33,516 bases of DNA, from positions 1,378,540-1,412,055 of the forward strand of contig NW_019091359.1 of NCBI RefSeq assembly GCF_001949145.1, given 5' to 3'. Below are positions 11,801 to 23,800 of this stretch, in pieces. The number at the start of each line of letters is the position of its first letter. The first letter of the stretch is position 1. This DNA comes from Acanthaster planci (Eukaryota > Echinodermata > Asteroidea > Valvatida > Acanthasteridae). The notes below the pieces were generated by a model. That model did no database searches. It saw only the letters and a list, made by a program, of their open reading frames with translations, and was not told the origin of the DNA. A program made the translations under genes and the position numbers.

Positions 11801-14800
11801 NNNNNNNNNNNNNNNNNNNNNNNNNNNNNNNNNNNNNNNNNNNNNNNNNNNNNNNNNNNNNNNNNNNNNNNNNNNNNNNNNNNNNNNNNNNNNNNNNNNN
11901 NNNNNNNNNNNNNNNNNNNNNNNNNNNNNNNNNNNNNNNNNNNNNNNNNNNNNNNNNNNNNNNNNNNNNNNNNNNNNNNNNNNNNNNNNNNNNNNNNNNN
12001 NNNNNNNNNNNNNNNNNNNNNNNNNNNNNNNNNNNNNNNNNNNNNNNNNNNNNNNNNNNNNNNNNNNNNNNNNNNNNNNNNNNNNNNNNNNNNNNNNNNN
12101 NNNNNNNNNNNNNNNNNNNNNNNNNNNNNNNNNNNNNNNNNNNNNNNNNNNNNNNNNNNNNNNNNNNNNNNNNNNNNNNNNNCTATAAATGACCGTTAAA
12201 TGAAATGATGAACTTTTGAAGGATTTTGAAAACGGAAAAAATGATATTCATGCCGGCCCAGCATCATCAACATTGAAAAATACCCCGGCATGAAGTGGTT
12301 AACATTGTACAATGGAAGCTAGTCCTTACTTAAGGATAAACAATGAAAATGTTAACCATGTGGAGCTAAAGCCGGCCTTTTTCGGTGAATTTGGTACACA
12401 TCCTGGTGGCACATAGAGTGCTCATGGTGTGCCATATATAAGTTCCAGGCAGGACCAAAAGAGGGCGCAATTCATTCTAGTAAAGGAGGCTCCTTTGGTG
12501 GGAAATACACTTTGCTGGTTCACGAACCACATGGAATGCATGCGCTGTAGTTGTGTTGCTACCAACAAAATGAACACTGCCCACCAACATGGCTCTTTTC
12601 AACCAATGAGGGGGTGCTTTTGCTCAGGGGAGATTTGGGGGTAATCTGTTTATGCCTGTCACTGAATGGCCTGTGCTAGACTCGCTGCTAGTAAGAAACA
12701 TTTTGGTAACAAAATGCTATGCATGCTTCCAAAAGGTGCCCTCCTAACTGAACAGAAAAGTCCTTAGTTCTGGGACATTTTCCTGAATGCGGTGATTTGT
12801 TCAAAATGAGATATTTTTTGTTGACTTTAGCATCTCAGCAATCAACAGCCTCCAAGTCCCGCATCCCCCGAGCAGTCTCCAAAGACAGTCTTGCCAGCGC
12901 GGCCAGTGCCCGTTCTGCCTCCTGCACCAACCAAGACGGCAGCAAGATCCCACGACTGGCAGCCAAGCCTGCCGATCCCACCGCTGCCACCTATTCCCCT
13001 ACAAAGGCCAAGGTCTCAACACCAGGAAGGGGTCGCTCAGTCAGCGATGTCTCGCCCTGGGATGACACGCCAACCCCTACCCCAAGAGAGGCCGCTCCTG
13101 CCGATAGCTTGGCTGGCACGCCCAGAGGGGGACCACACACACCTATGAGCAGTGCTGTCTCATTTGGAGAGGTATTCCCCCATCCTCCTGTATTCTTTAT
13201 CAAATGAAACAAACTATGCATCCCTCGAGGTACTGTTCGGCTTACTCATGAAATCCAGTGTGACCGACACTGTATGGGTGTAGAGAATAGGTGACCAATT
13301 TTCATCGGAATGTGCACAAAACTGTGTGCATTTGTTTAAGGCTGGGGACTCATTGCAGTGATATTATGTATTGCTGTCATCGTAAAGGGAAGGAGTACAT
13401 GGTTGAAGGAAGTAATAAGTAGGCTTTCCTCTAGATTTGCCTTTTTTTTGTTTTGTTAATAGGCATACTCAGCTATTTTTACCAGTGTTACAGGCATGCA
13501 ACGCATCTGTGGATCTGCGGATTTCTGCATTTTTAACCACGACAAATTCCACCTTAGGCTTTGCCCGTGCTTTCACCACTTGCTTGCGCCTCAGATTGCG
13601 GTGCGGCAGACGCGCTGAGGCTGCACCGCCGCTCGGCAGAAACTCATATAATTGTGCTTCCATGCAGAAAAAAAGATTCAAATTGTCATCTGGTTCTGTG
13701 CTAGTGTATGAGAGGAAACTGTTAACTGAGCTGGACATCTGACTTCGTGGTTATCATAGCGCCCTCTATTCTGTTCTAGTTGATAGTCTGGCTCCATATC
13801 TTTTTCTCTACCGCCTTGCACGTCGCGACGTCAGGATACAGACTTTCTTCATGAGCCAGTCAACCAGATTCTTGTGGCTAACATTCGGAAGGCCAGAGAA
13901 AAATCAGTTGAGCATCTTGCTGAACAAAATGCCTCTGCCATGCATCTGCTTCCACATTCAAAACCCCAACAACTAACAGAAGAGCGCTGCGCGCTCGCAG
14001 TATCCTACTTGAGGGTTTTCCTCTTTTTTTGAAAACAAGAATTGCATGCCTGGTATTAGAAATGTTCCACCCAACTGAACAAGTAGCCATAGACATAGAC
14101 AAAAGCCTACATATGAGTCTTACACTATATACCAGTAGCAACTGTCAACATTTTTCACCAACATGATATCTATTTTTTGTCAAGATGCTAAAGCCGAGTG
14201 ATTTCAAAACAGAGCTCAGTTTGCTCTTTCTAATGCACACAAAAATATGTCAGGGAAAGAAATGGCCTCGAGACTTGTTTGTGGGATATAGCAACATTTA
14301 AGCATTGGTAGAATTTTTGATTGTATTTTTCAGTTAGACATTGGCGTACGTTTTTTGTTTCCTTCACTTTGTTTCTACAGTTTCAACTCTTTCACTTGTG
14401 CATGCAATGGAAATGCACATTCATATTGGTGTACCTGAGCCACTAGATTAAGCATTTATTCTCAATGTGGCACATTTATTTCAGAGTGGCAGTGAATGGG
14501 ACGACGATGATGTGCTCGGGGCTCTGGAGGGAACATCTCCACAGAAAGTGACAAATGTAAGTAGTACTTGTCCCACTTTTGAATTTTTCTCTCAAATTTT
14601 CATGGTTGGTTCCATTCCATGTAAGTGGTTTCTTAGTGTCAATTGGACGCATTGGATTCACTCTTTATTCTTTATTCAAGTTAAAAACTTTGATGTGCCA
14701 GTTTCAGTAGTGAGGTGTTAAATACTTTCTTTTGTCATTGTCAGAAAATACTGGAGAAGAAACAACCGATCTTGGGTAAGTCCAAGTCCTTTATGGCTTT

Positions 14801-17800
14801 TCTGAAATCAGATCCATTAACCGAAGTTTTCAATTTACAGTGGTCTATGGATTGGTATACTAACGGTACATGTGATGCACTGTGAATACTGGATTTCTAG
14901 CCTGTGAGACATATTAAGTGTACACTGGTTGCCACATTTATCATTAATTTTGTGTGACCAATTTTCAAGTGAATGCGCACAAACGCCTGGCACATTGTGG
15001 CGATGTATTTCTAATATTTGGTTTCTGTCTTGGTCACCATTGAGGGAATTCTTTTGCATAGCATCCCCAGTCTCATCTGTGATTAGTCTTTTATCCAGTA
15101 TTAAAGTACAAATCATTGTTGAGTTTTTGACCTTTGATCTATTAAACCTTAGCCTGGGATTTGCTTCAGGCTTTAGACAATTTTTACTTAGTCTATCCTG
15201 AGCAGCGTGTGTGTACTCTGAATATAATAAGCTTGGTACCAAATTTGTATTTATAAAGGACTAGCATGCTAGGGACTTTATTAAAGTTGAGTTTGTGAAA
15301 GTTGATATGTGTGATCACATGTGAATAATGCTGTTCACGTAATTCTGTTTCATATTTTTTCAGCAAAACCAAATGATCGGGTTGAGAAAAGGCCCCTTAG
15401 TTCACAAGACAAACAACAAAGAAAAGGTACATTGTTTTTAGACAAGTAATCTCAGGTTTTGTGATCAGTGTCAAGGCTTATTTTAAATTGAAAGTGGAAA
15501 GTTTTGAAAATAAATTTAAAGATAGAGTCAGCTTAAAACAAGAAAAGTTAAAAAGGTCCTAGGTTTAAGATAATGTATTCCCCATTGATTTTAAATTTCA
15601 CATCATAAATGTGAAATAGGAATTTGAAATTTAATAATCTCTAAAGTTCTAATGACCTTGTCAGGAATAATTGATAGAAATGTTTTGTTTTGTTGTCTTC
15701 TGCAAGAGCTCATGTTATTCTGAAACAGATTAGGACTAAGTTTTACAACTTAAGTCCATCAACCCTAACCTGGGGATTTGGGGGTTTTGTGTACATGGAT
15801 TTCTAGATGTTCTTAATCAGCTGGGGATGAGTGATATGGATGATGACGATGATGATTCCAGTGTTCACTTCACTGATGAGGAACCTAAGAAAGCCTTGTC
15901 AACCGTCAAACCAAGTCTTCAGGTACGTTGCGCCTGAGGCACATGTCCAAAGCATGCAGAATCAACGTTTTGGAAAGCAATGCAGCCTCGAGTGTTTTCT
16001 AATCTACAGAAGTGGCCTGGCGGCCTACCAAGTTGTGCTAGTCTCCCCCGATGTTTGACAGCTAGCCACCAGCTTCAAAAGTAAAGTCTGGTGCCACGTA
16101 TTTGGAAGCTATGCTTGTGTTCTGGTATTGAACTTTAAAACAAAACTTTGGAACAAAACCTGTCTGTGCATATCTGTAATTGCTTCCAATCCCAAAGATG
16201 GAAAAGATGGCAAGAAATGCACTGGATTTTTGACAAGGGCCTTGTTCAAAATGAGCCATGAACTTCTTCCACTTTAGTTTTGTCAGCCCACACCAAGTTT
16301 CAATTTTACAACGTAGGGAACATTGAAGGGGTTGAGATGCACATATTATTCAAATGTGAATGCAAATATGACAAATTTTTATTGCACATGGGTGTGTGGG
16401 TGTCAAATGCCTGTTTGAATGTCAAGATTTGAGTCCCACACAAAATGCACATTTTCCAGTGAACACTCGAACAAAAGGACAAATGATAAATCGCATTGTA
16501 AATCTTTCCAAGGCGGTGTAATCATTAAGCCAGGCATGAAGAAATCACAGTTGCATAACTTTTGCACTTGCATAATTTGAAACCTTCTGAAACAGTTGCA
16601 GTTTCTCACGTTTTGACCCAACGTGAACGTCCCATGTTTCTTATATTGGACGTGTGTGAGAACTGCCTTTACATGACAGACAATATGCAGGAAGCGATAA
16701 CGGCAGCAAAAGTCCACACTTTCTTCGCGTTTGCGTTCAAAATGGGCAGCTAAACCTCTCCACTGAGTTAGAGTGTTATCACAAATTGGCAGAGGAATTT
16801 TCCTCTTTATGTTTCTTGAATTGTAAGCAAATGATTGAGAACGAAAATGAATGGGAGGAAGCAAAGAAATCAAATCCTATTTTCAACACCGTTCATTTCG
16901 GATTGTAATAATGAATTTCATTTGCCTTTACCATTAGACATTAAAATTCATCAAGTCTAGTTTTAGAGTTAACATAAAGTGCCATGGTTGTAAAAATGTA
17001 ATATCCCATCTTTATTCTCTGTGTGATGATTTTAGCCTAACCCCATCATCAGCGTCAAAGATAGCCCAGTTGTCTCAAAAACCGCCAAGACTGAAGCAGA
17101 AGCAGAGGAAGATGAAGGTGAGAAATTTTTTTTGAATTTCAAGATTGATGTTGCAACGTTTCTGGACTGCCTGCTCGTGTTTGCCGTGCTATCTTTTTTC
17201 CCTCCAATGTGTGGGATTAAATTACCCCTTTGAACAGTTCGGTCAGTTCTAAAAAAACATGATATTTAGTTTGAAAGCCAGGCCTAATTTTTCGGTGGTC
17301 ATTGGAAAGAGAAGGTATCTTTTGGTTATGTTTGTGTGGTGGGTTTGAGTATCACTTTTCTACAAAATTCTTTAAACTTCAAAATCTTTTTACTTCAGTG
17401 TAAAGCCAAAAATTAGAAAGGTTCTGGGATCTCTAATGTAAACACAGATAAAAGGAAACAAGTTAAATGAGAGTTGTGTTTTTCAAATACTGATTGCAAG
17501 TTTCAATCCTGTAAGTATGTCTTGATAGATATGATTGGACTGATTTGGTTCACACTTTTCTTTCTTTCCTTGCATGCAAACAGAGTCAGACTGGGACTCA
17601 GATGTAAGTCTTCATTTCTTCCTCAATTCTGTTTGTGCTCTCTCAGGGTGGACTGTCTCCACACTGCATGTTATAGAAATTTTAGCTTGATTTTTTTGTT
17701 CACAGTATTCTTGCATTCTGATATTCTGTCCTGGAACAAATCAGTGGCCTATTCCTTATGTGTGATATTTCAAGGGGCATCAGGACCGTTATAAAAGTAA

Positions 17801-20800
17801 GAGTGATTAGATTGTACCTGCCTCAAACATACAAAGCTCTCCAAGGCCTCGTGGGTGATTGTGAAGACTCTAGCAGGGTTAGGGTTTGTTGTTGACTCAA
17901 ACTGTTTAGGTGGAAGTTTCAAAACAGTTAACGGGTGTAAAGATGTACAGACTTTCCCCGAATAAGGTGTTCGTTTGGAGTGGGAAGTGAGCCCCAGCGG
18001 ACATACCGTGTCATACCACTCAAGATGCTTGCAGTGATGACCCTGAATTGTGATGTTTTCTTGGTCTGATTGCAGGATGATTTGCTCCCTTCCCATGCCT
18101 CAAATGATAAAGGTGAGATTTCGTGTGTCATTTTGATTGAAAGTTAAGCTGAGAATGTTGAAATATGGATAATTCACTACAACCTACTTGTAGGTTCTAC
18201 GTCTGAGAGGATTTCAAAGCCAGGGTCATTTTCCAGTGAAATGATGCACAAATATGGGAACTAGTATCAAAACTAAAAACAATGTAGTAGCTTTGTGAGT
18301 GGAAGTTTAAGAAAAAATTTATCAAGAATTGTTCGTTTTCATTTTTTAGAAGTTAGTTTTTATAGCACTCAGAATGCAAGATATTAGGAACTCATTATGT
18401 GCAATTAAAACATAGGATAGGACAGTATCACACTGCTTTTGCCGTGGGTGTCAACCAAAGATCGTATAGTGCCGCGTAGCAGCGCAAGATGGCGAACTTC
18501 ACCGTAAATACACGTAAAACGTTGTAATCGCATAAGTGCCATTTGAGCAAGCGATATGCCTGCGCAATGCACATTAATGCACAGGCGCAGGTGCCGCAGC
18601 AGGCACGTGCATCTGGTGAGCCTGCACTTAAGCATTACCGTAAACCGCGCAGGCATATTGCTTGCTCAAATGGCTCCCATGGTAATTACATCTTTTGGGC
18701 AGAGTTATCCATCTTGCGCCTTTGGCGCTATACGATCTTTGGTGTCAACTAATGAGCATCAAGGACCATAGTAATGATGAGTAATAGTGAGTTATCTTGG
18801 GAAGTTACAGGGGTGCAGTTTATCTGTAATTTTGTTTCAGTTTGTGTTACAGTCATTTGCAAAAGTTTAGGACCACCCGTAGAAAATGCATTAACCTGAA
18901 GAAAACCAAACTTAAACTTAATCAAGCATGGCATCTTGTGTTTATTTTCAATGTGCCACCTTAGTGTTTCAATTAAACAGCTATTGGACTACATTTCCGT
19001 GATTTGAATGTTAAATCATCTAATATTTAGTGCACCCGTCTTTATTTCTGATTACTTACACTGGCCTTTTTTTACCCATGCTGCCTTACAGACAAACTGT
19101 CATACAAGACCTGTCTTTGCAAAAGATTTCATTCAACTGGATATATAGCATTGCACTGATGTTATGCACCACTGTAAAATCATGTTAAGTAATCATTCAG
19201 TGAGACAGTGTAATGCAGGCCCAGTGACAGAATACCAATAAAATTCCAGGTGGTCTTAAACTTTTGCCAATGACCAATGGACAAAAATGTTCCTCCAGGT
19301 TTCTTATAGGCTATTGATTTTACTTGGCGCAAGATTCTTTGAAGACCATTGACTCAAAAGTGGCTCTGGCAACTTGCGACTCATAGTAGGTTGGATAACG
19401 TGTATCACTGATCATTAATCAGCAGTGTAATGCACAGGTTGATATTCTGAGACATTTCCTCAAATACCTCTTGCAGACCCGCCAATCATAAGACCCGGTG
19501 ATTCGGGCATCCACACCAACTCAGACAGTCTAACATCAAAGCCCAAACCCGCTTCCCCATCTGGGCCGCCGATCTCGCCCCGCGTCGAGCGGAAGTTACC
19601 TCCCACCCCTACCAAGGAGGCAACAGGGAGGGGTAGAGATCCAAGGGAGGTGGAGCAGGGTGGGGCCAGGATGCAGGTGCAGAAAGGCGAGGCTGAAGAT
19701 GATGATGACAACTGGGATTCGGAAGCAGAGGACGAAGAAGAGGAGAGCGAATGGGAGAAGGCCAGGAAAGTGGGAAGGAGGGTGAGTTGATTTCTCTTGT
19801 CAGTCTGTAAAGTTTGTTTTACTCTAACTTTGGTTATACTGTCTGAAAATTGTGTAAAATGAATTTGAGTCATTGTATAGATATCTTTGACAAAATTTGA
19901 TACCTTTCACAAAATTCCTGATGAATGGACTCATGAGTTGGTGCCTGGTGATTGTACAATAGTGTTGTCTGAGTTCTGTCGTGTGGAATAAGCGAAATAT
20001 TGCCAATTGCCTGCTTGAAGTCTGCCATGATCAAGGTCATATGCGCCATTCCATGGGGGGTGCCATCCACCTTTGTTCAAAAACCTACAACTGACCAGAA
20101 AGTACCCAATTGCTAACCATAACATCACCTCCCGTCGTCGATCATTGGCCAGTAATAGCACAAGGCCATTTACGATTGTGACGTGGGCTTATTACTCGAT
20201 GACAAATATTCAGGTAAGACTTGATTGTCATTCTACTGCTTAGCTTGGAGTAACTTGGAAGACAATCCTTCACGGTATTTTGAACCACCTGCCTTATGAT
20301 ATTAGGGCATATTAAACATTCCTTCGATGCAGCAGGCTTTGTTCGTTATTAAAGCAATAATTTTAAAATAAAAGTGAAACAACAACATAATGTAGTGTCA
20401 TGCGAGGCCTTTCTACGGGGTCGTCACTGCCTGAGCAGAGACGGGGAGAGGGGAAGTAATTCCCCTGGACCCGGTGACAGAGGCGTGCACAGAGAAGAAT
20501 TTTGCTGATGCTCGGTTTATTGGCGATGGCACATCCAGGACACAAAAGAAATGCCAAAAACACCCCCCCAACTATGTCCTCCTGAAAATAAGCTATGGGA
20601 ATGGCCACCGAGGGCAGCACAGTTGTTTGGAATCTCTTTCTGCCGTTCACTTGGAACTTGGGACTCAGTTCAGAGCGCAGAGGAAAACGGGCCACAAAGA
20701 GAAAAAGATCGCCCTGCCTCTTCGGAAAGCTCCCAGTCTGCCAGACATGGCATGTGTGCGCGTCCTCTAAGCGCAGCACAGCGACATCGAATTAATGCAC

Positions 20801-23800
20801 AGCAGCAAATACGTGTACACGCGATGCCAATATAGTAACAATTAGGCCACATATAATGTACTGTGTAGCTGGTTCTAACTTCTTAAGCCCTTCGCTCCGG
20901 GAGACGGCAAGAGCCGCGGCTTTGTGTGAGGATTAGTGCATACCACACATACAGTCTATTCACCATGCAGCTGCTGGTTCAGTGGGGCCTGCTGCTGGAC
21001 AAAGCCCTTCATTCAGGGCATACCACAGCCCAGCAGTCGCTGTCAAAAGAATTCCCGGCGTGATGGGGTTAAGAGGAGTAATAAATATTAACAATAAGGA
21101 CGAGCAACAAGGCAAAACCCACTAGTCTCCTTCCAAGGCTTAAGTCAAATCAGCACGTTTGATACCAGATTTGGAAAAGGTGATTCTCGGTCTCCCACAA
21201 TAACAAAAAAAATGTGACCCACAAAAATGTATGGGACTTTGTTTCCATGGCAATGACCTACTATGGCTGTGGCTCTGGTTACTTGCTGCAAACAGAGACA
21301 ATTTGCTAGCTAAGCTGGCCATTATGTGACCGTTATCCTGCTCATTTCTGCTGCATTGTCACCTCTACCGGCTGCGCCCTGCCTCTACTATATACGCTGA
21401 GGCTAATCAGGCATGAATAGGCCATTTATGAAGTCAACGGACCGTGAAGTTATCGGAATAAGAGCAGTCTATTTGCATGGCTAATTTATTTGTTTCTCTT
21501 GTCTACGTGATGATGGGATGGATGAGGGGCTATGGCTTAGATAAGGAAGAGGATTCATCGTAATGAGAATCTAACTTTTTTCCGACCGGATATTTTGCAG
21601 GTGATTTATGGCTTAGAAAAAACCTTGGTTTCATTTTGCCTACTTGTAATTTTTGTCAGTTTTTTTCATTTTGTGCATTTACAAATGTAGATTTGGGTAT
21701 TCAGAGTGACTGCATGAGAATAATGGATTGGTATGCCGCTGTGTCTTTAAAATGGAAATTTTCCAAAATTCTCAAAAATTGAAGTCTGGTGTCTTCTGAG
21801 TTAACAATTTTTATTGTCATAGTTAGGACAATTGTACAATGCACCTCTGAAGACATATACACCTCACTGCGTATTATTCTGACAAATTAGCTCGATTTAA
21901 ATGGGTTTGGGTAGAAAAGTCTTGAAATTAAATATGCATTACATCTAGATGAGGTCCATATTTAGAAGAAGAAAGAAAAATAATGCTTGTAGTGTAATGT
22001 ACCTAGATGTAATCAAAAGTGGTATGTTGGGAACTCCATAGGAAATCTAGTGCCCCTGTAGGTAATTATTAATATGATACCAATGACTGTGTTTTCCAGT
22101 GACTGACATATAGATTCTGTGGTCAAGAACTTCTTTGGAATGTTGTATTATGACATTAATTATGGATGAAGACCATGGTACAGCAGCCTCCGTTCTCTAG
22201 TCAGCCAACCACCATTTGAGATATTGATCCGGTTGGCTGGCCAGCGTAGCAGCCCTTTTGTTGTACGCTGTCTTCCAGCCTCTCATTATACCAGGGAGAC
22301 CTGGATGCGTTGTGCTAGCAAGCCGTCAAGGACAGACTTGGTAGCTATGAGAATGGACGGAATATTCATCTCCTGTGCCATTTAGGTCTTTTGTTCTCTG
22401 TTACAACGGCTTCTATGTGTGTGTGTGTGAGCATTTTGATGTTTTCTCTACCATCACTCCATGATGCCTATTTTGGTATCTTAAGAAATTGTAATCTGAC
22501 AGATGGAAAGCAACAGNNNNNNNNNNNNNNNNNNNNNNNNNNNNNNNNNNNNNNNNNNNNNNNNNNNNNNNNNNNNNNNNNNNNNNNNNNNNNNNNNNNN
22601 NNNNNNNNNNNNNNNNNNNNNNNNNNNNNNNNNNNNNNNNNNNNNNNNNNNNNNNNNNNNNNNNNNNNNNNNNNNNNNNNNNNNNNNNNNNNNNNNNNNN
22701 NNNNNNNNNNNNNNNNNNNNNNNNNNNNNNNNNNNNNNNNNNNNNNNNNNNNNNNNNNNNNNNNNNNNNNNNNNNNNNNNNNNNNNNNNNNNNNNNNNNN
22801 NNNNNNNNNNNNNNNNNNNNNNNNNNNNNNNNNNNNNNNNNNNNNNNNNNNNNNNNNNNNNNNNNNNNNNNNNNNNNNNNNNNNNNNNNNNNNNNNNNNN
22901 NNNNNNNNNNNNNNNNNNNNNNNNNNNNNNNNNNNNNNNNNNNNNNNNNNNNNNNNNNNNNNNNNNNNNNNNNNNNNNNNNNNNNNNNNNNNNNNNNNNN
23001 NNNNNNNNNNNNNNNNNNNNNNNNNNNNNNNNNNNNNNNNNNNNNNNNNNNNNNNNNNNNNNNNNNNNNNNNNNNNNNNNNNNNNNNNNNNNNNNNNNNN
23101 NNNNNNNNNNNNNNNNNNNNNNNNNNNNNNNNNNNNNNNNNNNNNNNNNNNNNNNNNNNNNNNNNNNNNNNNNNNNNNNNNNNNNNNNNNNNNNNNNNNN
23201 NNNNNNNNNNNNNNNNNNNNNNNNNNNNNNNNNNNNNNNNNNNNNNNNNNGGGAAATCTAACAAATGCTACAACTTATAAAAACCTGTGATATTTTCAAG
23301 CATTCAGTAATGAAAGATTCCGTGAGGCCCTCGAAAAGAACCTTAAGAGACCTTATTTCCCAATCATTGAGAACTTTGTCCTCTTTTAAAGTGAATTACA
23401 ATAGAACTGGGTACTTTGTTGCCACAAGTATGCTGCATGACAAACTAAGTTTTATTCGAAATATATACTTATATATACAATCTTAAATGTTGAGCAGAAA
23501 AGAAGCTTTACTCACAGCTTGTTGAAGTTAGCAGGTTGGCAGTTGGGCCACTTGTGTCAATCTGAGTGTTGAGTGTGCAAAAATGTGCCTCAAGCTTTAC
23601 ACAGATTCAGCTTAAATATCAGGATTGGTTGCTTTATCAGGCAAAATGCAATAGACACCAAACGTGTGAAACTGCCTTATGTGCAAAGTGAGCGTGACTG
23701 TCTTCGCACTTTCCTTGAAAAAGCTTCTGTTAGCCTGATCATTGTTCGTGTAATTGAAGCCATTATGAGCAGGTGTTTCCTCCCTGGTGTTAGCCCTGCG

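Larger units (their letters stand above)
10952..12838 (+). other. ANKRD26: Intron 8, containing an assembly gap
   Basis: This intron is about 1.9 kb including the N run. The exons on both sides are phase 0, so any exon hidden in the gap would have to be a multiple of 3 nt. A partial TTAA-type palindrome lies just right of the gap. Confidence 0.7.
18113..19476 (+). other. ANKRD26: Intron 16, with two adjacent DNA-transposon relics
   Basis: This intron is 1.36 kb. More than half is made up of a hAT-type MITE (18456-18741) and a Tc1/mariner-type relic (18850-19276). Confidence 0.8.

Noticed and set aside
11593-12192. Open frame across the first N run
   Set aside because: It is open only because N is not read as a stop.
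13469-14141. Minus-strand open frames in intron 9 (13469-13738 and 13878-14141)
   Set aside because: Local GC-rich sequence gives short open frames, but no domain, signature residues or terminal repeats could be recognised.
20363-20860. Overlapping open frames on both strands in intron 17
   Set aside because: There are several frames at once with no homology or splice sites. This is probably an old GC-rich insertion, and it cannot be assigned.
22200-22245. AGCCAACC / GGTTGGCT inverted pair
   Set aside because: Only eight bases pair and there is no longer stem or duplication, so it is likely chance.
22391-23290. Open frames on both strands across the second N run
   Set aside because: They are artefacts of undetermined bases.
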